Counted from the first letter of the stretch, positions 34,993 to 43,666 are shown. The stretch is DNA of 64,000 nt from Paenibacillus tritici (GCF_013204885.1 NZ_JABMKX010000002.1:62001-126000), one strand, 5' to 3'. Translations and numbers: made by a program. The notes: generated from the sequence alone by a model not told the origin.

Positions 34993-36360
34993 TTAACTTG
35001 TTCTTTTTTCGAGAACAGTGTTAATTATTGCCTGTGGATTTTGATTTTTATAGCCGATCTTCTTGCACATTAATGCATACTTTTGGGCGCATTTGAAATC
35101 TCCCGATTTATAATAGGCTATAGCCATTTTCTCAAAAAGAAAAGCCAGAATATTACCATGATTTTTACGTGATTCATAGCTGCTTATTTGACCAACCCAC
35201 AATGGAGAATCATTGTTTTTCAAGTAAGCCAGTACTTTTTCACAACACTCAATTGACTCATTGTATAAATGTAATTTCAAATAATAATCCGCCATAACAT
35301 AACTCTTTTCAGATTTAGTTTCTTCATCGTCTATCTTATCAAGATATAATTGATAACCCATCTTAAAATAGCACGATGAGCATGAAAACACCTTGACTTT
35401 ATACAAATTGGCTTGATTTGATTCCGGTGAAATATGTAACCAGCTATCTATTAATTGCTCTGCTTGTACAAAATGATCACTCTTCAGCATTGGATGTACA
35501 GGAAAAAAATACGGCTCATATTGGGGATATCCTGTTAATAAATCACTATAGTATTTTCTCACCTTATCAGTGCGACCCGAAAACAGATTTGAATAAAGCA
35601 GACCTGTAATAGCGCTCAAATAGCAATTAGGATAATGAATGACTTTCTCAAATAGTTTAGATGCCTCTATATAGTTATGCATGTTTAAAAGTTCAATCGC
35701 TTTTTCAAGATATACATATTCCTGAATATAATCTGTTTGATTCACCAACATAGCGTATAGTTGATCACTAATAAAAGAAAATAATAATGGCGTATACCCT
35801 CCATAAATACTCTTGGCAATTGTAATCAGATCACACTTGCTAACTAAGGACTGTATGGCCTGATACACCGATTCACTTTTTGTCCAAAAAGAATTCGGGT
35901 AATCATTTGAATATGTTCTATGAACATAGGGATTAACAAAGTAATCGATGTCAATATCAACCAGAACAGGAATGTCGGAAGATAAAGATTCTTCTACAAA
36001 ACTTATGTTAGGCATTGTTGTTATAATTACTTCATTTACTCTATGGCTATTCATAACAAATTTAAGCATTCTTTTAGACTGATCGACTAATGTAAAATTA
36101 ACTTCCATCTCCTCTATTAGTTGGGCAAGGATATTTGCACACAAAAAAGAAGGGGTAGGAATGATCCATACAATAGTATTAATAAGCCCCTTGTCCCATG
36201 CATAATTCAAAAAATTCCCAATTGTGATATATTCACACTTTTCGGTTATAAAATCTTTATGGGCATCAATATGAAATAATACGGCGTTATGAATGCCATT
36301 ATCCATCCATATTTGATAAGCTTCATCATGATTATCAATCTGATACACCTTTGACATCAT
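34993..36360 (-). CDS. UPF0489-type putative peptide arginase fused to TPR-like repeats (455 aa)
   Basis: The N-terminal 200 residues show the arginase/deacetylase-fold pattern of UPF0489: DNHDEAYQIW at 9-18, HIDAHKDF with D32, H34 and D36 (compare DAHTD of arginases), and VLVDIDIDYFVNP with D135, D137 and D139. Together these could hold two Mn ions. UPF0489 proteins in RiPP pathways (OspR type) turn peptidyl arginine into ornithine plus urea. Residues 200-455 are helical repeats, probably TPR, that could grip a peptide or partner. The likely substrate is the C-terminal Arg of the precursor at 41396-41485. It stands between the exporter and the concanavalin-like gene. Metal site and activity are inferred from motifs only. 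Confidence 0.78.
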   Translation of the reverse strand: MMSKVYQIDNHDEAYQIWMDNGIHNAVLFHIDAHKDFITEKCEYITIGNFLNYAWDKGLINTIVWIIPTPSFLCANILAQLIEEMEVNFTLVDQSKRMLKFVMNSHRVNEVIITTMPNISFVEESLSSDIPVLVDIDIDYFVNPYVHRTYSNDYPNSFWTKSESVYQAIQSLVSKCDLITIAKSIYGGYTPLLFSFISDQLYAMLVNQTDYIQEYVYLEKAIELLNMHNYIEASKLFEKVIHYPNCYLSAITGLLYSNLFSGRTDKVRKYYSDLLTGYPQYEPYFFPVHPMLKSDHFVQAEQLIDSWLHISPESNQANLYKVKVFSCSSCYFKMGYQLYLDKIDDEETKSEKSYVMADYYLKLHLYNESIECCEKVLAYLKNNDSPLWVGQISSYESRKNHGNILAFLFEKMAIAYYKSGDFKCAQKYALMCKKIGYKNQNPQAIINTVLEKRTS

Positions 36361-36376
36361 ATTCTATCGCCTCTTC

Positions 36377-38146
36377 CTATGCATACCATTTCCTCTGCGA
36401 CTCATACATCCTTTGGTATTCCCCCTCTGTTCCTATAAGCTCATCATGGGTACCCTCCTGTACAATCCGGCCTTCTTTCATCACGATAATTCTATCTGCC
36501 AGCTTCACTGAACCCAGTCGGTGGGAGACAATAACGGCGGTTTTATCCTGACATATCGTAGAGAAATCATTGTATAGACGGGTCTCCTCCAGTGGATCAA
36601 TGGCAGCTGTAGGCTCATCCAGAATAATCAAATCACTATCCCGGAACAATCCGCGGGCGATCGCTATACGTTGCCACTGACCACCGGATAGATCTGTGCC
36701 GCCGAACTCACGCCCAAGCATCGTATGTATACCCTCTGTATAGACTTCGCTCGATATAAGAACACCGGCCTCCTCACATACAGATGAAATTGCTGCATCC
36801 TCTGCTTTTTTTTGCATTTGGCTAATGCGCACATTTTCCTTTAAGGTTGTGTTATATTCACGATATTTCTGAAAAATAGCTGACGTTCTGTCATAACTGA
36901 CCTGCGACGCTTGAACCTTCCCGTACCTTACTTCCCCTTCGGTAGGAGGGTACAATCCCATAATCATGCGGCACAGCGTGGTCTTGCCGCTTCCATTCTC
37001 GCCTACAAGGGCTACGGTCTGCTTGTACGGAATGATCAGATCAACACGGTCCACAGCATTGCTGGTCGCTACCGGATATTTGAAGCTAACTCCTCTCAGC
37101 TCAATATCAGATTCTGCAGGCATCGGCATACTACCTGTATCCTGAATCGGCTCATCTATGAAATCCAGATAATTCTCCGTAGAGCCTATGTTCTCAGTGG
37201 CCCATGCGATTCTCTCGGATATTAACTTGTTCATGAAGCGGTATAGACTGCCTATAGAGGCAAGCACAGCTGCAAAAGCACCGATGGAGATTTCCTGCTT
37301 CATGACGGAGACAAATAGCATGTACACGATCAAGCCATAACCAGTAACCGTAACTATATTCAGTGTTAGTTGAACCAGATGCTTACGGAGCTGAGTCCGA
37401 AATACCATACGGTTCAAACGATGTATGGAAGAGGTATACAGGTCATTGAAAAAGGCAGTGGCCCCAAGCAAGCGGGTCTCTTTGAAATACTCCTTGTCCG
37501 TTAAGCATCGCTCATAATACTCATATTCACGGCGTATAGGAGCAGAGGCAGCTTCCAAATGCTTAAAGGATGATACTAGAACCAACTGAGAGAGAATAAC
37601 TGGCACAAATACAATCACTACACTTAGAGCCAGGATTGGCTTCAGACTGAACAGATACCATCCCATGAATATAAAGTAGGTTGTATAATAAAAGACTATG
37701 TCTAATAAGGTCACCCCGATCCAGATCAATTTACCGCTTCCGTTCACAGATTTATGAATAGTATCCAGACGCGAGGTGTCCTCAAATTCAGAAGCATTTA
37801 AGGAATCTATCCGTTTGAACATGAGTTTATTCAAATGTTGGCCAACGCTTAATCCAAAAATCTCTTCATAACAGTTCCCTAGTCCATCCATGAAGTGATA
37901 AAAGAGATATACTACGGCTAAACCGCCTAAGGAGAACAGGATCATCCCCAAATTGCGGTTATGATTAGCATACTCCGTAGCCGCATCGAAGAACCATTGC
38001 ATAACTAATACTTGAAGCACCCAGGATATCGCTTGAAAAAAAGCAATCCCTATATAGGTACACACCATGCCCGGATTCACTTTAAGTAAAAGTCTCAAGC
38101 ATCTCGCGCTGTTATTTAAGAAACCCACGCCCTTCACTTTACCCAT
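36377..38146 (-). CDS. ABC exporter half-transporter, permease-ATPase fusion (589 aa)
   Basis: An N-terminal six-helix membrane domain and a C-terminal ATPase with Walker A GENGSGKTT, signature LSGGQWQRIAIARGLF, Walker B LIILDEPTAAIDP and the switch His in IVSHRLG. No N-terminal C39 peptidase is present. The ATG at 38146 overlaps the stop of the previous transporter by eight bases (ATGGGTAA), indicating coupling; an ATG at 38170 with AGAGG upstream is a possible alternative start. With the next gene it probably forms a heterodimeric exporter for the finished peptide. Confidence 0.92.
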   Translation of the reverse strand: MGKVKGVGFLNNSARCLRLLLKVNPGMVCTYIGIAFFQAISWVLQVLVMQWFFDAATEYANHNRNLGMILFSLGGLAVVYLFYHFMDGLGNCYEEIFGLSVGQHLNKLMFKRIDSLNASEFEDTSRLDTIHKSVNGSGKLIWIGVTLLDIVFYYTTYFIFMGWYLFSLKPILALSVVIVFVPVILSQLVLVSSFKHLEAASAPIRREYEYYERCLTDKEYFKETRLLGATAFFNDLYTSSIHRLNRMVFRTQLRKHLVQLTLNIVTVTGYGLIVYMLFVSVMKQEISIGAFAAVLASIGSLYRFMNKLISERIAWATENIGSTENYLDFIDEPIQDTGSMPMPAESDIELRGVSFKYPVATSNAVDRVDLIIPYKQTVALVGENGSGKTTLCRMIMGLYPPTEGEVRYGKVQASQVSYDRTSAIFQKYREYNTTLKENVRISQMQKKAEDAAISSVCEEAGVLISSEVYTEGIHTMLGREFGGTDLSGGQWQRIAIARGLFRDSDLIILDEPTAAIDPLEETRLYNDFSTICQDKTAVIVSHRLGSVKLADRIIVMKEGRIVQEGTHDELIGTEGEYQRMYESQRKWYA

Positions 38147-39950
38147 AGTGCACCTTACTCTCTGCTTCATACCATGACCTCTGGCTTGCAAACATCTTCT
38201 GATACATCCCGCTCGGATATCCCATCAATTGTTCATGAGAGCCCTGCTCTGCAATACGCCCCTCACTAACGACCAGGATTTCATCCGATATTCTGGCGGC
38301 GCCCAGTCTGTGGGTAATGAAAATGGTGAACCTGTCTGTGTTAATCCTACTGAACAATTCATACAACTTGCTCTCTTCTATAGGGTCCAGGGCAGCAGTA
38401 GGCTCATCCAAGATATGAATTGCGGAGTCTGAATACAATAGTCTGGCGATCGCAAGCCGTTGCCACTGCCCTCCGGACAGATCAACGCTGTTCTCCTTCA
38501 TTTTGCCGACATAAGTATCAAGACCGAACTCCAAGCCTTGAATCATTCCGTTCAAATTCATCTCGCTTATACTTTTTCGGATGTCCTCTTCATCATGCTT
38601 CAGGATATTCCCCAGCCGAATATTATCTTTTACCGTCAAAGCGTATTTAGAGAAGTTTTGAAATACCACGGCAATGAACCCTTTAAGCTCGGCAAAGCTA
38701 TACTCTCGCAGATTCTTATCATTAATGAAGATTTCACCTTCATAATCATCGTACATCCCAGTCAGCAATTTAATGATTGTAGTCTTACCGGCCCCATTTT
38801 CTCCGACAAAGGCATAGGTTTTCCCGTGAACCATTCTGAATGAGCAGTTCTTTAAAATGCTTCTATCTGTACCCGGATATTGGAAACCTACGTTTTTGAA
38901 TTCCAGGGAATGAAAAATAAAGCCATCTACTTTAACGGGCACTGCTTCCGCATCTTCTTTTTCGCTGAGTTTGGCAAATTCCGAGAAATCCTTCAAGTAC
39001 TCCTTAATCCGGGCATGCTGCTGCATAGTGTCGGACAACTGCCATGACATCCTCTGCACGAGACTGAAAATAGCGGTAACCAGCGAAATAAACAGGCCAA
39101 TGGATAACTCGCCTTGGTTCAGTGGAGGCAACAGCAATCCCACGATAACAATACCGATCAACAAGGCTATCATCGAGCCGCTTTTTAAATTCACAAAGGT
39201 TCTGATCTGAATCTGTTTCTCTATGGTGTAAGACTCCTTATACAGCTTGTCGTATTTATCCGTGATCGCACTACTGTACCCGAACAATGTGCGTTCCTCA
39301 GCATAATCCCTGTTGGTCAAAATATCTGCCAGATCATTATATTTCCTCCTGATTCTATGAGCATCCAGACCCATGGCGTAATTCTCCCTGCCGGTCTTTA
39401 TAGCTATATAGAACAAAGGTACGGCGACCAGCACGATAACGATTCCTGTAATAAACGTAGACGACATCACAATAACAAGCAAAGAGGCTGTACCTATCAG
39501 CAGATTCATTCCACTTAAAATATTATTGAACCCGTTCATGAAATAACCAACCGGATCTCCGCACACTCTATGGATCAACTCCCAGGTGTCGTTGTTCTCA
39601 ATATGCTTATACTCTAACCTGGCCCGCTTCAACACGATTTCTTTCTTCAGGGTTACATTCAGCTTGTTTCGCCCTGTTAGATCCACAATCTGCATAAGGC
39701 TTGGAAACAGGTGGGTAACAATCACATAGCCCATAATCAGCGCAATCGGCTTAACAATTAATGAATAGTCTGCCCTGCCATTAAATATTTCTGTAGCCGT
39801 ATTAATGAAATAAGCAATAACCAGGGTCTGGTACGCAGGCATAAGAGCGTCGAGCAGCATATACAGAATAGCTGCAAGAGTCTGAACAGGTATAATCCGA
39901 AAGGGTGTTACGATTAAATCGAATATGGTGTAATCTCTTGAATTAAGCAT
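38139..39950 (-). CDS. ABC exporter half-transporter, permease-ATPase fusion (603 aa)
   Basis: Six membrane helices (such as LIGTASLLVIVMSS and MIALLIGIVIVGLLL), then Walker A GENGAGKTT, signature LSGGQWQRLAIARLLY, Walker B HILDEPTAALDP and FITHRLG. Both half-transporters keep the catalytic Glu, so both ATP sites may be active. AAGGAG precedes the ATG. Like its partner it lacks a leader peptidase domain, so the subtilase at 41880-43643 is the better candidate for leader removal. Confidence 0.92.
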   Translation of the reverse strand: MLNSRDYTIFDLIVTPFRIIPVQTLAAILYMLLDALMPAYQTLVIAYFINTATEIFNGRADYSLIVKPIALIMGYVIVTHLFPSLMQIVDLTGRNKLNVTLKKEIVLKRARLEYKHIENNDTWELIHRVCGDPVGYFMNGFNNILSGMNLLIGTASLLVIVMSSTFITGIVIVLVAVPLFYIAIKTGRENYAMGLDAHRIRRKYNDLADILTNRDYAEERTLFGYSSAITDKYDKLYKESYTIEKQIQIRTFVNLKSGSMIALLIGIVIVGLLLPPLNQGELSIGLFISLVTAIFSLVQRMSWQLSDTMQQHARIKEYLKDFSEFAKLSEKEDAEAVPVKVDGFIFHSLEFKNVGFQYPGTDRSILKNCSFRMVHGKTYAFVGENGAGKTTIIKLLTGMYDDYEGEIFINDKNLREYSFAELKGFIAVVFQNFSKYALTVKDNIRLGNILKHDEEDIRKSISEMNLNGMIQGLEFGLDTYVGKMKENSVDLSGGQWQRLAIARLLYSDSAIHILDEPTAALDPIEESKLYELFSRINTDRFTIFITHRLGAARISDEILVVSEGRIAEQGSHEQLMGYPSGMYQKMFASQRSWYEAESKVHYG

Positions 39951-39988
39951 AATGTCTCCTTATACTTCTGCTTGAACCAAGAACCACC

Positions 39989-41008
39989 CTAATTCAAACA
40001 ATAATTTTTGGACCTCACTTCAGCAATCGATTTCGCAAATGTATCACATGCAAGAACATTCTCACTGTCCAGAAGGGCCATTCCGGGGCATCTTTCACAT
40101 TGATCTTCATATTGACATCCCGGGCAATGATTTAAATCCGTTTTTTTAATACTTTTTATATATTGAAGAGATTCTGATTTATTCCATATATTACTTACTG
40201 AATTCTCCATAACACTCCCAACTTTATAAGGAAAAGAATTGCATGGAAAGACATCACCGTTACTGTCAATAGAAAAAGAATAGAATAATGCTCCACAGGG
40301 TACATCGGATTCGTGAATGAGCTTGTTTTTTCTATTATTGAGGTCATCAATTTTTTTCAATACAGGACCTAGGTTATCTCTATTTACCCTTAGACATTTG
40401 GGCGATTCATCGCCATTTATTTTGGAATATATCATAGGCGAGGCGAAAAATTTAAAATCATTTTGCTCACAGTAGTCTCTAACTGCATCAATACACAAAG
40501 CATTTGTTTGCATTATTGGCATTTTAACCTGTACTCTTATGTTATGCTTTTTTAACAACTGCAGGTTTTTTTTCAAAATATCTAAAGAACCCTGTGCCTT
40601 GGTTATTGAATCATGGATTTCTGGTTGAACGGAAAACATTGTTGTAGAAAATTCGGATATGTATAGCCTTGATAGGCGCTCGACCTTTATTTCATCAAGT
40701 AAGGTTCCGTTGCTAAGAAGGAACACCCTCATGTATATGCTCCTAGCGTACTCAATCAATTCAAAAAGGTCTTCGCGAAGTAAAATTTCTCCTCCAGTAA
40801 ATGAAAGATTAACAACTCCCAATTGCCTCAATTCAATCAAAAGACTCTTTATTTTATCGGTAGTCATCCCTCGATTTTTGTAATCCGGCAAATAGCAGTG
40901 CTCGCATCTCAGATTACATTTCGTCGAGAGTTCAATAATTACACTTACTGGGGTATTATTTAAAAATGCCAGATCATAGAAATAATCTGTAATCATTTCT
41001 TGTTTCAT
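39989..41008 (-). CDS. Radical SAM/SPASM peptide maturase (339 aa)
   Basis: The radical SAM cluster motif is CNLRCEHCYLP (about 31-41), followed by LSFTGGEILLREDL. The C-terminal SPASM region supplies Cys ligands for auxiliary Fe-S clusters (VPCGALFYSFSIDSNGDVFPCNSFP, then HCPGCQYEDQCERCPG). Enzymes of this build form thioether, C-C or similar crosslinks in ribosomal peptides. It lies seven bases after the PqqD-like gene, which should deliver the precursor to it. With Cys residues in the precursor core, a Cys-derived thioether (sactipeptide or ranthipeptide type) is the first guess, but epimerisation or other chemistry is possible. Confidence 0.93.
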   Translation of the reverse strand: MKQEMITDYFYDLAFLNNTPVSVIIELSTKCNLRCEHCYLPDYKNRGMTTDKIKSLLIELRQLGVVNLSFTGGEILLREDLFELIEYARSIYMRVFLLSNGTLLDEIKVERLSRLYISEFSTTMFSVQPEIHDSITKAQGSLDILKKNLQLLKKHNIRVQVKMPIMQTNALCIDAVRDYCEQNDFKFFASPMIYSKINGDESPKCLRVNRDNLGPVLKKIDDLNNRKNKLIHESDVPCGALFYSFSIDSNGDVFPCNSFPYKVGSVMENSVSNIWNKSESLQYIKSIKKTDLNHCPGCQYEDQCERCPGMALLDSENVLACDTFAKSIAEVRSKNYCLN

Positions 41009-41015
41009 AGTAATC

Positions 41016-41282
41016 TCAACTCCAAATCAATAAATTATTTTTCACAAGTCTTTTTGTTATTTGAAGAATATCGTTTCTCATAACGCTATATTCAATATTT
41101 TTATTTTCAGCCAAAGTTTTAATAATATCGTCAAAATCGTTATTATGTAGAATCAACATCCAAAACTCCCTGGACACCCCCTTGAGCAAGTACATCTTGT
41201 TCGTAATCTCATCAAAAACAAAGATACTATCTTTAAGCGAATTCCACGATATATGTTGGGGATAAAGAATATTGTTATACAT
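41016..41282 (-). CDS. PqqD-like RiPP recognition element protein (88 aa)
   Basis: A small winged-helix-type protein resembling PqqD: ISWNSLKDSIFVFDEITNKMYLLKGVSREFWMLI has the three-stranded start with the characteristic YxLKGVSREFW turn, followed by helices to the end. Such proteins bind the leader peptide and present it to the radical SAM enzyme. GGAGGTG lies ten bases before the ATG. It sits between precursor and maturase genes, as expected. Confidence 0.8.
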   Translation of the reverse strand: MYNNILYPQHISWNSLKDSIFVFDEITNKMYLLKGVSREFWMLILHNNDFDDIIKTLAENKNIEYSVMRNDILQITKRLVKNNLLIWS

Positions 41283-41340
41283 ATAATCTATTCACCTCCA
41301 TAAAATTTCCACTTTTGATATTGACCTACCTAATTAAGAA

Positions 41341-41374
41341 ACATAATTAACGAGAATAATCTCGTTAATTATGT
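41341..41374 (-). terminator. Perfect 15 bp hairpin after the precursor gene (attenuator)
   Basis: ACATAATTAACGAGA (41341-41355) and TCTCGTTAATTATGT (41360-41374) are exact inverses around a four base loop, 21 bp past the precursor's stop. A partial terminator or processing stop here would make the precursor transcript more abundant than the enzymes' transcript, a common RiPP arrangement. Confidence 0.8.
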
Positions 41375-41395
41375 TCTTATTTCTAAGTATGATGA

Positions 41396-41485
41396 TTATC
41401 TGCCGCTACAAGTTCCAGTGTTCTCACAATAGTATAATGATAAGTTCGATTTCTTTTTTGAAATCTTTTTAACTAACTTCTGCAT
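41396..41485 (-). CDS. Candidate RiPP precursor peptide (29 aa)
   Basis: A 29-codon gene with AAAGGAGGGG eight bases before the ATG. The peptide starts MQKLVKKISKKKSN, a basic leader, and ends YYCENTGTCSGR, so the presumed core has two Cys (20 and 26), two Tyr, two Thr and a C-terminal Arg. Position, size, strong ribosome site and the hairpin after the gene all fit a RiPP precursor. Its neighbours are the carrier-like and subtilase genes upstream and the PqqD-like and radical SAM genes downstream. From memory it resembles Clostridium CLI_3235-type precursors in its M-x-K-L-x-K-K start and Y-x-C core, though it is shorter and has fewer Cys. The C-terminal Arg is the obvious target for the arginase-like enzyme. 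Confidence 0.8.
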   Translation of the reverse strand: MQKLVKKISKKKSNLSLYYCENTGTCSGR

Positions 41486-41614
41486 GGATATCCCCTCCTT
41501 TCTTAAGGTTATTTATAATAGAAAGAGAAAGCCTAACGCTTTTTCCTTCTTATTACCTGATTTGGTCCTAAGTTTTCATGTGAAAGCTGTTCAAAGCTTC
41601 TTATTTTTGTGATT

Positions 41615-41851
41615 TTAATCACAACCTAGATTATTATAAATAATCTGGTTAACAATGTAGCTAATGTTATCTATATTCGACATGGTTTCGATGACTAAAT
41701 ATTCACCAGGAATCTCTATTTCGAACTCTTGTTCAATACAAACAATTGACGAGATAAAGCCAATCGAGTCTAAATTAATCAAACTGCCGTCCTCACTTAT
41801 TTCAATTCCATTCTCTTCTAAGTTTTTAAGTATTCTTTCTTCTACATTCAT
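41615..41851 (-). CDS. Acyl-carrier-like protein of a peptide maturation system (78 aa)
   Basis: The size and helical layout of an acyl carrier protein, with LINLDSIGFISSIVCIEQEFEIEIPGEYL: the DS pair at about residues 29-30 sits where phosphopantetheine is attached. It recalls the peptide-maturation acyl-carrier-related family (TIGR04067, from memory). No ketosynthase, adenylation or acyltransferase gene is nearby, so what it carries is unknown. The gene lies 29 bp after the subtilase stop and about 130 bp before the precursor gene. Confidence 0.78.
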   Translation of the reverse strand: MNVEERILKNLEENGIEISEDGSLINLDSIGFISSIVCIEQEFEIEIPGEYLVIETMSNIDNISYIVNQIIYNNLGCD

Positions 41852-41879
41852 TTTAATGATGCCCTTCTTTCTTTAGGAA

Positions 41880-43643
41880 TTAATCTTCTGCAAAATAGGA
41901 AATGACTAAATCACAAAGTTCTATGATATCCTTTTCGTTTCCTATGCAATACACTGGAATATTAAATAGTTCGCGTAGCTTATTCTTTAGATCTGATATC
42001 TCATTGCTAGATAACTTTTCGGTTTTATATTTGATTCCCGATAAAGTTTCTATAGCAAGAACAGGAAAAACAACTAAAGCACGCACCTTCCCATCATCAA
42101 TAGAATTCATGAAATTTATGGTTCTAGTTATATAATCAATATCATCGTGTGGATTGACACATAGAACACAAAAGTCCGGCATTACCCCTAATGCGAATGC
42201 ATACTGAAATAATGCAAAATGCTCAATCTGTGTATTATTGTAGTGCAATGTGGCGGATTGACACCCGGTGATCAAAATATCTTTGCCTTTTAACTGTGTC
42301 CCCCAGACCATATTATTAAGAATGGCTATACTTTCCCATGGTTGGATAGGCAGATATGAATGATAACCAAAATGAAATACATAATCTGAATTAAACAAAT
42401 ATCCTGAAGGTTCTGTGGAGATGTGCCCAACATTATATTTCAGTTCAGAAAGCCTTCTGATAAGTTCCAACTGAAGAGTAAATTTACCTTGTTTTGAGCT
42501 TGTACCAAACACTCCTACAACCGGAATTATTGCTTTTCTTAATTTCAGGAAATTTCCTCGTGGAACCATCGCCGGGATAATATCGGGATAAAATAAATTT
42601 TCGTAATGAGACTCTATCTTCTCAAAAGTGTAGACATTCTTTTTATGTGCTTTTGCAAGATTAATAACTTCATTGTCATACTGACGCTTTGTTATTGCTG
42701 AAAGCTCCGACGTACACGACAAAATCACAGTATCAAAATCATTGTTCCAATCGATAGAGTCAAACGACTGTATGCTTTCATCAAATAGAGTCTTGCCGAC
42801 ATTTCCGGCCACCCTCTCGTCATAAACGCCGGCAATTTCAAAACTTAACAAATCCTTATATCTTAATAATGAGTGGCTTTCCTTATTTATTGGAAATATA
42901 ATTGCCCTTTTGATGTCAAAATGAGGAGGTTCTATTGATATGTTTTTTTCCACGTTCAGATCCACATTTGATATTGATTTTAATAATTCCATTTTTTGAA
43001 GTGGAAGGACAGCTTCCTGCAATTTCTGAGACAAAATCCCTGTTATTCTAGCAGCAGCAAAACTAGAGCCCTTTACTATAGTTTTTTTATCATTCCACAT
43101 CGTACGGTAGTAAATATTAGGTACAAAAATATCTATGATACTATTGCTAGCATAATAAATGTCATTTTTATTATCATATTCATCTTTTGTATCCACCCCC
43201 ACTACTTCATCAAAGGCAGCCGGATAGGATACTGCACCATCATTATCAAATGCAGATACAATAATTACACCTTTCTGATACAGCTTCTTACAAGCTTCAT
43301 TAAGCTCTCGATGCATGGATAGATAAGTAATTCCAGCACTTATATTAATCACATCAACACCAATATTGTCATATATGTACTCTAATACATACAATAGTCC
43401 CTTCTCATCAATATCCAAGACATCGTTGCAAATCCTAAAACATACAAATTCCGTTTGACTATTTATTTTATGTATAATATGAGCAACAGCTGTACCATGG
43501 CCGATATAATCTGTAGCCTCACCCAGTAGTATGGTGAAGTTTCCATCATCTTGGCTTAGAATATACGATTCTGACACATTATTAATGAATTCAGATTTTC
43601 CTGAAATGCCTGAATCTATAATAGCGATTCTTACATTTTTCAT
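41880..43643 (-). CDS. Subtilase (S8) fused to a P-loop peptide-maturation domain (587 aa)
   Basis: Residues 1-210 form a compact subtilase with Asp10 (AIIDSG), His49 (YIGHGTAVAH), oxyanion Asn134 and Ser194 (GSSFAAAR), so the catalytic set is complete. There is no signal peptide or propeptide, hence an intracellular protease, likely the leader peptidase. Residues 245-370 start KRAIIFPINKESHSLLRYKD and resemble the TIGR04066 peptide-maturation family (from memory). From 371 a DUF1611-like nucleotide-binding domain has Walker A GTSSKQGKFT (380-389). I chose the ATG at 43643 with GAGGA upstream rather than the TTG three codons earlier. It is the first large gene of the operon. Confidence 0.85.
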   Translation of the reverse strand: MKNVRIAIIDSGISGKSEFINNVSESYILSQDDGNFTILLGEATDYIGHGTAVAHIIHKINSQTEFVCFRICNDVLDIDEKGLLYVLEYIYDNIGVDVINISAGITYLSMHRELNEACKKLYQKGVIIVSAFDNDGAVSYPAAFDEVVGVDTKDEYDNKNDIYYASNSIIDIFVPNIYYRTMWNDKKTIVKGSSFAAARITGILSQKLQEAVLPLQKMELLKSISNVDLNVEKNISIEPPHFDIKRAIIFPINKESHSLLRYKDLLSFEIAGVYDERVAGNVGKTLFDESIQSFDSIDWNNDFDTVILSCTSELSAITKRQYDNEVINLAKAHKKNVYTFEKIESHYENLFYPDIIPAMVPRGNFLKLRKAIIPVVGVFGTSSKQGKFTLQLELIRRLSELKYNVGHISTEPSGYLFNSDYVFHFGYHSYLPIQPWESIAILNNMVWGTQLKGKDILITGCQSATLHYNNTQIEHFALFQYAFALGVMPDFCVLCVNPHDDIDYITRTINFMNSIDDGKVRALVVFPVLAIETLSGIKYKTEKLSSNEISDLKNKLRELFNIPVYCIGNEKDIIELCDLVISYFAED

Positions 43644-43666
43644 AATGACCAATCCTCACTTAACAT
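43640..43666 (-). CDS. Possible 8-codon leader ORF overlapping the subtilase start
   Basis: MLSEDWSL followed by TGA; the stop overlaps the subtilase ATG (ATGA). AGGAGG at 43679-43684 lies twelve bases before its ATG, a better Shine-Dalgarno sequence than the subtilase has itself. It could couple translation, or it may be chance. Confidence 0.3.
   Translation of the reverse strand: MLSEDWSL

Noticed and set aside
41486..41614. Second precursor peptide between the carrier-like gene and the precursor gene
   Set aside because: All frames on the minus strand stop quickly (ATG AAA ACT TAG), and no ribosome site precedes a usable start.
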